Shown: positions 49,539 through 61,240 of the stretch, piece after piece
How positions within the stretch are numbered: the stretch's first letter is position 1
Layout of the letters: every line of letters begins with the position of its first letter
Assembly (NCBI GenBank): GCA_021613535.1
Contig: CP075492.1
Location: 4,836,001-4,900,000 of the forward strand
Source of the DNA: Adineta vaga
Taxonomy: Eukaryota > Rotifera
DNA length: 64,000 nucleotides
Reading direction: 5' to 3'
The notes under the pieces: model-generated
The model's database searches: none
Told to the model about the DNA's origin: nothing
What the model saw: the letters and a program-made list of their open reading frames with translations, nothing else
Position numbers and translations under genes: made by a program

Positions 49539-50392
49539 TCAATATTCATCAAATGATTGTCCACATGATGAACAAAAATTAGCTGTCAAATCACGTCGTG
49601 GTACACTACATCTGGAGCAAAATCTTGTATTTGAATCAGAATATGATGGAAGATCATCGAAATCTTGCCGTTCAAAGGGCACCTCTGTCACAAAAACATC
49701 TGCATTAGAATCATAGATTGAATTGTAGTGAACGCAAGAAGCTGAAGAACCAATATCAATTACTATCTAGAAAAGAGAAAACATTTTGAATAAAATTTTG
49801 TAGTTTTTATTCTTAAAAACAATCAAGAAAAGAATACTTACACGACAATATGTTATTTTACAATATAGGAATAATGTACAACTATCAAGTTGATCCTCTA
49901 ATCTCCAGGAACATGTCCCTGGTAATCTTGAACCATAATTCAATGATTCTTTAGTAATTGCATTGTGCATTCGTTTAAGATTGATCGGTCCACTTATCAA
50001 GAGAATAATCGGTGATATGCAACCGACGGTGAGTAGAATCATGGTGAAAGTAAATAATGGCTTGGGGGGAAATGAGTCAGATATATCTGTTTTGTCCAGA
50101 TAGAGTAAGAAACATATAAATGAACCAATGAAACTAAAAATAGTGCTTAAGAGACAGTGAACGTATAATTATTTATTAAAATAAGTATTCGATTGATTTT
50201 TTTCATCGATTCTTCAAATTCATTTGGGCTAATTATACCAATCAACTGAACTCGGTATGTCGAATCAAATTGTGCGGTCATACCTCCAGCTAAAATACTG
50301 TCAAAGTAGTGCTTTTATGAATGAGAAAATGTTCTCTTACTTAGAACAACCGGAATTGAAATCAGGTTAGGAAACATAGAAATATGCATCAT
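49539..50392 (-). CDS. Two-TM zinc-ribbon protein (copy B), one frame break
   Basis: Same layout as copy A: a short first exon from ATG 50392 (phase 1), FDSTYRVQLIGIISPNEFEE, two membrane segments (IFSFIGSFICFLLYL; MILLTVGCISPIILLI), TKESLNYGSR, a short intron, then VIDIGSSASC and the zinc ribbon (FCSRCSVPRRD and NFCSSCGQSF). The frame breaks once near 50150, before the first helix, so this copy may be damaged. Tandem duplication with divergence: clear similarity in the N-terminal block, the TKES motif and the ribbon, little in the helices. Confidence 0.6.
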
Positions 50393-51620
50393 TGTGGAAT
50401 TGTCGAGATCAACAATTCTTGGATCAAAACAATTAATAATAGTACCTTATCTTACTTGTATCTAGAAATGAAAAGTGTATCGAGCGACTATATATTTACT
50501 CATTAATAGTCTAGACTGATAAAAAGAAAAAAATACATCGACTTTTTATCGAAAATTAAAAAAAATATAGAAAAAGTATTAATCTCTCTGTTTCTCTCTC
50601 TCTCTTTCTCGATATATATGCTTTAGATAAGACTTCGTGGATAAAATTAATGGAGGTTAATAAATTCTCAAATAAACAGCTTATTATTATTATATAAAAC
50701 CAATGCATCACTCGAGAGTGTATAAAGTTAAAAGAGGACATGAATTCTTACTTACTTTAGTTTATCTGGTGCTTTACCTAAGATTTGAGCGAAGATGAAT
50801 GTGAACCTTCCAAATGACTCATAAATATCTTATCCTGATAAATGGTCATCGATTACGGGAATACAAATTCTTCATATCATTACGATAATCTTGTTTACGT
50901 ATGTTTACCTAACTATGATAGACGATTGTAAAACAACACTTTACTTTTCAAAAATCAAACATAAAAACAATTGATCATAACGATGTCAGATATATTATAT
51001 GAAACCAACAAAGAGAGAAAAGAACAGACACATATGCGCATCTGAAGTAGAATCAAAAGAGATGGATGGAAAATATTCGAAGAATTCAACTTTTTTACAT
51101 TAGCAAATTAACAATAAGAATAAACATCATACTAGTCAAAAATGATTTCATTTGATCTAATTAAAGACGAAAATAATTCGCTCATTTTGATAGCATGTTT
51201 CATACTATGTCAAATGAAAAAAGACGTCGTTTTTTCCTCTTCTCTATTGCATCCGAAATATCATCTAATGATTATATAAAATTTATCGTTACTATAACTC
51301 TTTCTATAGACAGGTTAGTCATCTATTTTGCTTTTAGATCTCAAAACAGATTGGTTTAATTATTTTACTTTTATTCTCTAGATATGAAAAAATTATCAGA
51401 TAAAAATAATATTATTTTTCTTTCATTCTTCCTTTGAACATACACATTTAAATAGTTCTGAGGAAGCATTTCTATATTTATCGTAAAGAGTATATAGTAT
51501 GTATAACAATCAAATATGTTGTGAGTATTGATGAAAAAATAATAAAAAACTATGTCTATTAGTTTTTTCTTCTACTATATAGTCTTTTCAGTCATTCTAT
51601 CCTTGAACTTGAATTTGGTC
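50393..51620. other. Intergenic, low-complexity patches
   Basis: Contains a CT-rich microsatellite (about 50584-50610) and A/T runs. No supported gene. Confidence 0.5.
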
Positions 51621-51710
51621 GTGGCTCGATCAACAGGCCTTTGGAAATCGATAAATATGATGAAGAGTTTGACTAGTTCCGAGCTGTATGATCCATCGGC
51701 AAAACACTAG
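51621..51710 (+). pseudogene. Kelch-repeat scrap
   Basis: One frame reads SLTSSELYDPSAKH followed by a stop, matching the end of a kelch blade (..N.AELYDPST..W); a degenerate half-blade lies just before it and an ELYN echo just after. No intact blades. Same family as the relic near 2.8 kb. Confidence 0.4.
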
Positions 51711-52173
51711 ACTACTACTGAGCTTTATAATTCAGGAATCCAAACACCAACGTACACGAAAGCATGGCTAATCCAAAAGCTTAAATTCCTGATCAATGTG
51801 TTAGTCTTTTCGTTTCTTTTCCATTGACATCGAAAACTTTCTTATTGTACTTCTTTTTTGTCAAGTTGAGCGTGCAAGTGATACAACCATATCTCATCCA
51901 CATTCATGCTCTATAACATAAGTAAGCAATACATTTATAGTTTTCCATCTTAACTTAGGACACATTGTCTTAGTAACACTAGACATATAGTTAACAAATA
52001 TTATTACGACACCATACTCGCTTCTTTTCACACTCTTCAAAATTTTTCATTTCGCCTTTTTATAACACAAAAAGATGGTAATTAGGCAAGCCATATATCT
52101 TGTATAAGATAGCGACAATCAAAAGAGTATGTTATGCATTCATTTTCTATAATATTCTGTTTTTGTTAAAAGT

Positions 52174-52673
52174 ATGAATAATATATTTTCTCCGCCAACG
52201 ATCAAACAATGAGCTAGAGCACCTGATAACGTGTATCAGGTAAAGTTTTTTGACTGAAATCAATCTAATTTTGTTTTAATATATTCTAGTTAGATGATTA
52301 CCTTCGTCGAGCAATGACTCTTGGAATCAATGAATATTTTCAATCGATTCCAGCACCAAATGAAGAAAACACATTTACTGTTCAAGAACCTGAGCAAATA
52401 TCGATAACAAACGGTAAATTGAATTATTGTAATATATGATCAACTCAAATAAAACTATATTTCTTCCCTATAGATTACCTTCATTTGATATTTACTAAAT
52501 TCGGACAATTTCTCAAAGAGGCTTTTCAAATTTGTCGATTTGAAATGATTCTAGAAGGCAAAAGTCCAGAAAACATATATCGCGTCCTGTTAAAATATTC
52601 AAATCGGATAGGTAATTTGCAAGATAGAAATAAAACTGTAGAAAACATCAACACCTTTTATAAAAACAAGTAA
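52174..52673 (+). pseudogene. Small three-exon gene of unknown function with early stop
   Basis: Exons 52174-52239, 52290-52413 and 52474-52673 join in phase with GT-AG introns of 50-60 bp. The product would read RAPDNVYQLDDYLRRAM, LGINEYFQSIPAPNEE, then FGQFLKEAFQICRFEMI and a Lys/Asn-rich end. The first exon has an in-frame TGA at codon 13 (after PPTIKQ). Either translation starts further upstream in a way I cannot see and the stop is fatal, or this is a fragment. I do not recognise the family. Confidence 0.4.
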
Positions 52674-52718
52674 TCATTCAAAAGATTTATTTAAATAAAA
52701 AGAACTATAATCCGTTAA

Positions 52719-53618
52719 TTAAACTTTATCGACTAAGTCTTCGATTATTTCATCTAATAATTCTTCTACGCCTTTATTAAACAGTTTATTAGGAATCATT
52801 TTTTTCACCAATGATGTGGCCAAATTCGTTTGTTCATTATCTACGATAGCATATACAATAATAACAATTAATTGATTATGTTCAATTTTCGATTTCATTT
52901 TAAAAATAATATCGCTTGATTCATTATTTTTTGATGATCTATAATCAGAAATATTTCGATTACATTTCACTAAGGCTTGTAAATTGTTTTTAATAAATTC
53001 TCTAACTGTTATTGGCATATGATTTTTTAATAAATACTGTTCCAAATAATATGTGCCATCATATGAGAGAATTTCTGATACGAAACATTTCGTTGAAATG
53101 CCCACAACATCAAAATATTGTTGTAATCCTAAACATCTTTTAAATTTCTCATCGAGATCTGCACGTCTTAATGTTGCTGTTCGTTGTTCAACTGGTAAAG
53201 ATGGAGTAAGTGCTATAGATATAGTAGATCATACTAACTTATCTCATTAAATTAAGATAGAGAACTTACTAATGGTAATTACTAGAGTATCATTTTGATT
53301 TGGTTGAATCATCTACAATCAAATTCAAAATGAATATATATACATATATATGAGAATATAGTCCTATACTTCATGATCTTGATCTTCTTTAATGAACAAT
53401 TCTATTGTTTTGTTGGCACTTGACATTAATTGATGAAGAACATCTTTTGTTAGTTCTTGAAAATTTCCATTCTTCGCATGATACATGAGAATGTAAGGTG
53501 TGGATCCAAGATGAAATTCAGCTGAAATAGCTTTATAAACATAATCTAAACTATCCGTAGTGTTTAACAAAATATTAGCTGCTTGATCATTTCTATGTAC
53601 AATGGCAATAACTTCCAT
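52719..53618 (-). CDS. Unknown protein with PB1/ubiquitin-like N-terminus
   Basis: Exons 53618-53370, 53312-53270 and 53212-52719 fit in phase; 261 residues. The first 80 residues (MEVIAIVHRNDQAANIL, ISAEFHLGSTPYILMYHAKN, IELFIKEDQ) have the strand-helix-strand pattern and length of a ubiquitin-like or PB1 fold, but no diagnostic motif. The rest is alpha/beta with charged patches and ends in an acidic helix (GVEELLDEIIEDLVDKV). No signal peptide, so probably intracellular. The opposite-strand frame at 53053-53250 is a shadow. Family not recognised. Confidence 0.6.
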
Positions 53619-54888
53619 TATGAAAAATTAATTTTCGATCTAAAACATATACAATATGCGATTCAAATCGAGTTCTTAGTATACGAATAATACTCTATCA
53701 TAAGAGGTTTCGACAACAGAATCTATTATGTGAATCAAAATCGTAACATATTTTATATGGAACAGAAACTTGTTATTGTTTAGTACAAAAATTAGTAAAT
53801 GCATCAGATAGCTTATCAATTGTGCAAGAATAATTGAGTAAATATAGGTGATTCATCATTTTCAAAATACGCCATAACAAAAACAAATATATATGTAATA
53901 ATTAAAGTCCAATACAAAGTAATATACAAGTTATTTTTCACATATACTTTACCGTGAAATGGAGAAAAAAAACGTTAGCAATATTTTTGCGGAGTAACTA
54001 GGAAGAGTGACGTCAACAGTTATCAACACCTACACCATCAAGATTCGATTGAATAGTACATGATGAATTGGTGTTGGAGGAGGATATGGTCGTGAGTCAG
54101 TTATGAAATTTTCATCGTCATCGGAATACAATGATTTTTTTATTATTCAATAAATAGTACAACAGAAATGATGAAACTCGTCTAATTGGAATGTCTCGTA
54201 ATTCAATTACAAATGATGTGACAGTGAAAAATTAACAATGTTTTTTATGTTTTTTTTACAAAGATTTCAGAATCGAGATCAGTAATTGTTATTATTTTCT
54301 GTTTATTTCTTTATAAAGATTTGTCTGATTATAAAATTTAAAAAAAAGTCAAACTGTTTGGCGGTCGAATTAGTTTCCTAGGAACAGTGAATTTTTGATT
54401 TATCACTATCGATAGAGAAATCAACAATACAATCATTTTTCAAAGGATCACTTATAATTCTTTACTGCATAGAATTTTGTTATCTCCTTCCATATTAGAA
54501 ATTCATGAAGGCCTCTAATCTTGCCAACGCTAAAATTTTTTGGAGGCAACTGCTAAAGTGTTCTATGACTTTTAAATAATGCAAATATCCAAATTGTTAG
54601 TTCCGTTCAAACTTTTTTCAGGTGATTATGAACATAATTTTGAATTTTAAACACATTTTAACCTCAGAATTTAATTCTTTTTTAAACTTGGCTATGAAAA
54701 AGATGCAAAAGGTTCCGAAAAAAGCACTCCAAAAGATTTTAAAACACGGATATTTTTATATGATTCTCTTAATCGAAAGCTAAAAAGGAAACTTCTAGTA
54801 TTTGGGAGGAGCAATATATTTCGGTTCGGTTTGATTTTGCAAAAACACGAACCGATCCCATCACTGATGTATATGAGAATAATATAGT
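53619..54888. other. AT-rich intergenic stretch
   Basis: About 1.3 kb without a supported gene. Confidence 0.5.
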
Positions 54889-55820
54889 ACGAAAAGTTAT
54901 AGTACAGTTTATGAATTTCTTCATGATAAACGTACTGAGTTATTTAAAACACAATATGCAGAGAATAAGAAATATGTTGAACAAGCAAAAGAAAAACATA
55001 CGATTTCAAAGAATTTTTTGTCGAATCTTTGCTCAACAAATCGTGATGAAATAAAAACATTTTTAATTGAAGAAAATCGAGGAGCAGGAGGAATATCAGA
55101 ATCACGAACTGTTTGTCTTATGGATGCAACAGTTTCCAGACTCATTTGTTACATAAATGTAAGCATACAGTAGATATTATGTTTGAACGTGCATCGGAAA
55201 TCTTAAGAGATTATCAAATGAATACCAACTCATTTCAAATTCAATTTGCTGTCTATCGAAATTATAATAATCGAGAAGATAAACTTCTTCAAAGTTCTCC
55301 TTGGGAAACTAAACCAAATAACTTACGTGCTTTTATGAATACGATTAATGTTGATGGTGGATGGGCGAATGAAACGATAGAAATAGGTTTATGGCATGCC
55401 AATAAGGAACATGCTAGAGAACCTATTACACAAGTTATCTTAATCGGGGATGCACATCCAAATAGTTTAGAGGATGTTCAAAAGAAAAGAAGCAAATTTG
55501 GAGAAAAATATTGGAAAAAAACGAAATTTTCTCGACCAACTTATTATGCAAAAGAATTAGATCAATTAATAGAAAATCATATTCTCGTACATGCTTTTTA
55601 TGTAGAAACGCGCGCAAAAGAAAAATTTAAAGAAATAGCGAATCGAACAGTGGAACGATGCGAAATGTTAGATATTAATTCAACTGATGTAGGAGCGGAT
55701 ATGTTAACAGATTTAGTCACCGAGCAAATTTTAAATAACATTGGAGGAGAAAGTAAAGGACAAGAACTTATTAATGCTTACAGAAAGAAATTTCCAAAGA
55801 GTTATACTAGTATTAAATAG
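54889..55820 (+). pseudogene. von Willebrand factor A-domain protein, frame-broken
   Basis: From about 54889 (after an acceptor-like AATATAG) the frame runs SYSTVYEFLHDKRTELFKTQ through a charged helical region to RTVCLMDATVS, the first strand and MIDAS of a vWA domain (family DxTGS). The frame then shifts by one base near 55137 and continues THLLHKCKHTVDIMFERASE, FQIQFAVYRNY, ITQVILIGDAHPNS and LVHAFYVE to a stop at 55820. The order matches rotifer and protist vWA proteins with a metal-ion adhesion site. The Gly of DATGS is Val here. With no start codon seen and one frame break, it is probably a decaying copy. Confidence 0.6.
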
Positions 55821-56145
55821 ATCGGATAATGACTCATAAAGTTTTCGGCATACAAGATTATCAAATGTTATTTATTGCATGATATTTTCACTGATTTGTA
55901 TTGCTTACGTATAATTATTCTTATTCTTTTCTATAATCTCGAATTTTTTTTTACTATTATTTTATTTCTGAATCTGTTACAAATTAATATTTTATTCGTA
56001 ATTTTTTGTAACAAATTTTTTTTTATCTTTGATGTAATAATTAATTGAGCAAACGAGGGTGGGTGCGAATATTATCTTCAGTTTGTATACTACACCCTCA
56101 AGATTTTCACAAGATTGATAACGAAACAAAAGAAGTTTTACTTAC

Positions 56146-56719
56146 CGAAACAATATTGTATAAGTATACATATAACATTTGATTGATTCACAAAATGTTG
56201 TAAGTTATAAACTGGGACGGATGCGCTTAAATGTTGAAAATTTCCACCAGCTATGTAGAACATTACGGGTAATAAGGATGAACTTGTTGATCGTGGTGTA
56301 AATACATTTAAGTATAAACAATCTTCTGACATGTACATATGAAGATATAAAGATATACATGCATTTCAAATACGTAGGACTTCTGGGCACATGATTGGTG
56401 GTAAACTACAATGTGGCTGTGACGCATTGATAACTTTTGGTGCCCGTTTAGAAACAGGTACTGGACGTTTCTATCTGCAAATATTTATATAAAACAAGAA
56501 CTTTTTTTGTTTATAATCAAACCTCAATGTATCTACTGGTGGTTGAGCATATGAAATTCCATAAAAAATCCGAGCTAGATCTGTTTTATAACCTTGAATG
56601 TCACCATAGTCAGTATGTACGATCACAGATTTGCCAGCACTTACAATCGATCGACAATAAATCGCAATAACACAACATATAAAATACACTGATGTCATTC
56701 GGAATATTGTGTCTTCCAT
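56146..56719 (-). pseudogene. Carboxylesterase, 5' two exons only, nonsense codons
   Basis: Exon 1 (56719-56523) has a signal peptide (MTSVYFICCVIAIYCRS) and GDIQGYKTDLARIFYGISYA, typical of type-B carboxylesterases (G.V.G......F.GI.YA.PP...LR). Exon 2 (56474-56146) begins with A completing Arg, then TAG where the family has Trp (LRW), followed by KRPVPVSKRAPKVINASQP and EDCLYLNVFTP; a second in-frame TGA lies between them. After the donor at 56145 no further exon exists, so the nucleophile elbow and the rest of the enzyme are missing. Confidence 0.75.
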
Positions 56720-57174
56720 ACTTTATTTTTACTTTTAAACTGATTTTGTTGATATATTCTGATAACAAAATGCAAGTCGCTAAAAGATGGTAGAGACTTG
56801 TTATCAAGTAGAATAAAAACTAGGTTATTTTTTTCACGTATCAGCAGTATATTTTATTTGCTTGCAAATTTAAAAAATGACTATACAATTCTCTATTATT
56901 GACGTGATTTCATAATAAATTCTCTTTCGATCACGTTTTACTTTCGACTATAAACAGAGTATAGAAGAGAAAAAGAAAATGCTATGTTTTATTTGTTTTC
57001 CGTCTGTCACAAACTTAATAAGATTGTCAATCATTGGACATTTCGTCTGAAGAAAAATTACTTCCTAGTTTATAGAATTGCGTCATCAATTCTACGATTT
57101 CAATCTACGTCGTTCGATTCTATTAAATTTCTGTATAAAATCTCATGCATTTTTCTTTGCATTGTAAACATAAA

Positions 57175-57384
57175 ATGTCGTCCGAATCAGATTTGAAGAA
57201 AAACAATAGCTCATCTACGACTATTCCTGTCACATGCAAGACAATCAAAATTATCAATCGTTTAATTGGTGTAGATGGTATAACATTAGGAGTTGAAGTG
57301 CAAGAAAGTGAATGTCAAACAACGAATTTATTCAATACATATAACGCTCATAACAATCATTTTGGTCGAACAAAAGCAAATTAA
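57175..57384 (+). CDS. Small unknown protein (69 residues)
   Basis: ATG 57175 opens MSSESDLKKNNSSSTTIPVT followed by a compact segment (IKIINRLIGVDGITLGVEVQ) and a polar tail. No signal peptide, no membrane segment. The Ser/Lys-rich start and clean stop make a small real protein plausible, but I recognise no family. It could also be a 5' exon whose intron I cannot see. Confidence 0.4.
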   Translation: MSSESDLKKNNSSSTTIPVTCKTIKIINRLIGVDGITLGVEVQESECQTTNLFNTYNAHNNHFGRTKAN

Positions 57385-57651
57385 TATGGAAGAATTCAAT
57401 TGATCTGTATATTTGAACTCAAATTTCCTCTATTTGTATATAACTTTCATCTCTCTATCGTTATTTTTTTATCGTTAAATACACGTTTTCTTTCTTTGAC
57501 TCACAATCAAAACATTTCATATGTGTTTTTCTTTTGTTAAACTCTTCTTTGATAATAGCATACTTTATCTACAATCTTGCCTTTTCCAGCACAAATAAAA
57601 CAACACCACTCATCTGTCATTGTAGTACGTAATTTTTTTCAAATTAAACAC

Positions 57652-58464
57652 ATGAAAAGTAGTATTTCGATCGATTCTCTTGAATATCCATATCCAACTT
57701 ATATTCCAAGTAAAACAGCAGCAGGTTGTGTTGCTGCTTTAGTTAGTATATCACTTCTTGCTTGGTTTATTCAAACATGCCAACAACGTTTTCAACCGCG
57801 ACGTATATCTTTTCTTCTACTTATTTCACATATGACGATTTTTATTGAACTTATTGTTCGTGCAACTGTTCCTTCGAAAAATCAAAACTCGAAAGCTGTT
57901 TTCTCTATAATCAATATACTGTTTGCAATTGGTCAAAGGATGATTATTGTCGGAAATTTTGCTTTTATCACAGAAATGCATCATAAAAAATCACGTTTCA
58001 TTGTTCTTAGTGCTATTTTTTGTGTAGTAACATCAGGTATTTTAATGGTACCAGCGAATATGTTATCATACAAATCAGATACCATTAATACAAGTTATAT
58101 TTTTCGTGAATTATCTGCCGTAGTATTACTTTTTATAACCTTACTTTTCTATCCAGTTTGGTATTGGAGTAAAACTATTAAAGATATGAATAATCAAGCA
58201 CTTATTCTTATCAGTATTTCCAGTATTATGTGTATTACAGCAGCTACGTTTAATGTTATTCAATCATTATCAACTTTTTATACAGAAATCAATAGTACTG
58301 AAGGATGGTTCTATGCTTTTCAAATGACACCGATTATATTTGCCCATTTTACTTGGTCAATTTTTCATCCAAAACGCAGTTTAGTTTCGAAACATCCATT
58401 GATAGAACGAACAAAAAGTGAACAGATAATAACGAACGAAGAACTACCGGTGGATACAATATAA
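57652..58464 (+). CDS. RTA1-like 7TM membrane protein
   Basis: Intronless, about 270 residues from ATG 57652 (the open frame extends upstream only with a TTG, and a 3' splice acceptor at 57589 allows a 5' exon). Seven hydrophobic segments with short loops: YIPSKTAAGCVAALVSISLL, RRISFLLLISHMTIFIELIV, then a pattern QRMIIVGNFAFITEMHH and a last block GWFYAFQMTPIIFAHFTWSI followed by FHPKRSL. The final E..FY...P...A...HP arrangement is like fungal RTA1-family lipid-translocating/stress membrane proteins. It lacks the GPCR DRY and NPxxY motifs. RTA1 is nearly restricted to fungi, so transfer from a fungus is possible. Identification is by topology and end motif only. Confidence 0.5.
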   Translation: MKSSISIDSLEYPYPTYIPSKTAAGCVAALVSISLLAWFIQTCQQRFQPRRISFLLLISHMTIFIELIVRATVPSKNQNSKAVFSIINILFAIGQRMIIVGNFAFITEMHHKKSRFIVLSAIFCVVTSGILMVPANMLSYKSDTINTSYIFRELSAVVLLFITLLFYPVWYWSKTIKDMNNQALILISISSIMCITAATFNVIQSLSTFYTEINSTEGWFYAFQMTPIIFAHFTWSIFHPKRSLVSKHPLIERTKSEQIITNEELPVDTI

Positions 58465-58546
58465 TTAGAAGGAAAAAATTTGTTATTCGTTTCTTTTTTT
58501 GCGTCTATTTTTTTTAATGTTTACGATACATAGATCTATTGAAAAG

Positions 58547-60003
58547 TTAATTACATTCTGCTAGTAGCACGGCCATCGCATTGTTATCTTGATTAAGTAT
58601 AGCTAAATCAAATAGTCCATCCTCATCGAAATCCGAAGCAATTATAGCCTTCAATGAATGACCTGCTGATGATAATGTTTGTATTCCACCAAATGTTCCA
58701 TTTCCATAACCATAATATGTAGATATATTACCAAGTTGATTACTAATAGCTAAATCCATTACAGCATCACCATCAAGATCTTGAATAGCAATATCAATAG
58801 GATTGATTATCGATGTTGTATAGGTAGAAGAAGACAATCTAATGAACATACCCATACCATTATTAATGAAGATATTGATTGAATTTGAATCGAAATTTCC
58901 TACAACCAGATCCGAGATCAAATCTCCATTGAAATCTTTAGTTCGAACTAAATATGGTGTTGATTCTGTTGCATAAACAGAAGCAGTACTTTGAAAACTG
59001 CCATTTCCAAACCCAAAGAAAATCGATAAACTATTACTGTCTCGACTAACGACAGCTAAATCGATCTTTCCATCATTGTTGAAATCAGCACTGGCAACAG
59101 ATGAGGGTAATGCTCTGGCTGCGTAGGACTCGCCAGGTAGTTGGAAAGTTCCATTACCATAACCAAGAAAAGTCGTGATATAATGACTACCTGTATTGGT
59201 GACAATTAAATCAAGTTTCGTATCATTATTGACATTTGCAGTGATTACTGAGGAAGGTAAACTACCATTACTCGAGAAGGGCATAACCGGCATGTAAAAT
59301 GAATCATTACCTAATCCACATAGAAGGGAAATGGTATTCGATGCTTCATTGCAAACCGCTAAATCAACGTTTCCATCATCATTGAAATCTTCAGCAACAT
59401 GCCAATAAGAATTGGTTCCATTGGTGGGAAAATTCAATACTGTGAGCTCAAATGATCCGTTACCTAAGCCTAAAAAGATTGAAATACTATTTGCATTTGT
59501 GTTGCTGACTGCTAGATCGACATGACCATCTTTATTGAAATCAGATGACACTGCACCTATCGGTCCCGAGCCAGTAGCACGAAGCGTCGGTGGCTGTTGA
59601 AAGTTGTATTTGGAACAGGCTAGAATGGAAAGAGATTGACAAAAGTTTGTTACGAATAAAAATCTGTAAGAAACTTACGAATCCACGTTTCATTAGCTCG
59701 AGTGATTACAGTCGTATTTTTATTGGACGGTAACTTGCCTAACCATTGTTCTTTTATTGTCGCAGAAAATAATAAGCAACGTTGATTGAAACTATAATAG
59801 GTAGCAGTGAGACATTGTGAGTTACCCAGACATTGACAAATGCATTGATAAAGAGAATTTATATTAGAAAGTTCGGCAAATTTTACACTATTCGCCGATG
59901 ATATTAAATGAGCGTTATTTATTTTAGCGATACGTATTGTGGATATAGAAAAACAACCAATGAAGAGAATAAAAATCAAACGATAGAACATTGTAAAAAA
60001 CAT
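58547..60003 (-). CDS. Secreted PAN-like / FG-GAP repeat protein
   Basis: Two exons in phase (60003-59679 and 59619-58547; 465 residues). Signal peptide (MFYRLIFILFIGCFSIST), then a PAN/apple-like segment (LYQCICQCLGNSQCLTATYY, CLLFSATI) that usually binds protein or carbohydrate. After the conserved ETWIPCSKY linker come seven FG-GAP repeats of about 49 residues (DFNKDGHVDLAVSNTNANSI; FLGLGNGSFE) with Ca2+-loop Asp/Asn residues intact. Such proteins would form a secreted beta-propeller. Repeat type matches the ART/FG-GAP gene at 18.8 kb, but the N-terminal domain differs. No defects. Confidence 0.85.
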
Positions 60004-60418
60004 GATTTATTTTTTAATACAAACTATACAAATAAGAATTTAATAAAATGGAAAAGTACCGATGTAGACAGTTTGAAATAACAAAGAATCAATCAAATAT
60101 TTTCTCACCACTTGTAAGGGAGCATTTCAAAATGTTTGCCATCCTTTCGGCCGCTTTGTCGCAGTATATACTTTAAAAAAGGCAGTTATCTATTTTATTT
60201 ACATTATTTATTTCATCTGCTAAAAAGGAATGTACTTCAATAGAGAGCTTTTTTTTAAATATTTTTATGAACATTGACCCAGTAAAACTTTTCATTTTTT
60301 CTCCAATTATAGATGCAATCATCTAACTATTAGGATAAAACATGAATCTCTTCTTTATTCACTTATATAAAAGAAATATTACATTTGTAGTAAAATTAAT
60401 AGATGTACACAAATTGAT

Positions 60419-60871
60419 TTAATTATCCAGAGATTTTTTTGTTGATGATTTTAGAACTTCTCGTTTGAAAAGTTCACAAAGAATATCTCCATGACATGGC
60501 GCAGGTTTACACCAACATCCTAATTGTTTTCCTGCAAGTTCATGAAGATCATCGAGAAGATTATTTTCATTGGATTCAATATATTTTCTATAACGATTTA
60601 AGACTTCATCACGTCCATGTTGTTTGACTGAATATGGATTGTGCCATTTACTCTGTAGCAATTTCCAACCACCCATATTACAAGCACGACCAATATAGAT
60701 ATCACAATCTTGCACAACTTTACCTTTTAAACGACGTAAATGAACAACAGTTGGTGCGCGAAGAATCGATTGAGTTTCATCAGTTGGTTTATCTAATTTG
60801 ATGAATTTCGAACGAATATCTGTTTGACTACATTCGATATGTTTACGTTTGTTACTGTTTGATGACGCCAT
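60419..60871 (-). CDS. DUF4326 protein, probable bacterial/phage origin
   Basis: Intronless, 150 residues. After a basic N-terminus (MASSNSNKRKHIE, possible nuclear signal) the DUF4326 domain runs VVHLRRLKG, CDIYIGRACNMGGWKLLQSK, WHNPYSVKQHGRDEVLNRYR, then ELAGKQLGCWCKPAPCHGDI. The GR, WxNP, GR, LGCWCxPxxCHGD motifs are all present. The domain occurs mainly in bacteria, phages and scattered protists; its biochemical function is not established, and the Cys/His cluster could bind a metal. The added animal-type basic leader suggests a domesticated acquired gene. Confidence 0.8.
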   Translation of the reverse strand: MASSNSNKRKHIECSQTDIRSKFIKLDKPTDETQSILRAPTVVHLRRLKGKVVQDCDIYIGRACNMGGWKLLQSKWHNPYSVKQHGRDEVLNRYRKYIESNENNLLDDLHELAGKQLGCWCKPAPCHGDILCELFKREVLKSSTKKSLDN

Positions 60872-61240
60872 TACGATTGTAAACTAGTTACTGAAAAGAA
60901 AATCACATATACAAGGAGAATTAAAAAAAAAGAAAGAAAACGATGAGTCATCATCGAGTAATTTCATAACAACACGTCATATATTCTTTTCCTTTTCGAC
61001 TGCGAAGAGAACATATCTATGAACAACAATAACAACAACAAAATGTAGAATAGCATTATCTAAAGATTAAAATAAATATATCTGTTCGATATATCACTTC
61101 TTACGAGTACCTTTTCTTGTTAATCTTACCTAAATATCGATGTACATCTGTCGTTATGTTGATATATTCTTCTATAGCACTTGAGAAAGAACGAATAAGA
61201 ACTATTTCGATTTAGTCTGTATCTATTGAAATCAAATTCG

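Noticed and set aside
57577-57651. Upstream extension of the RTA1-like protein
   Set aside because: It begins at TTG, not ATG; the segment may be a 5' exon end but is not a supported start.
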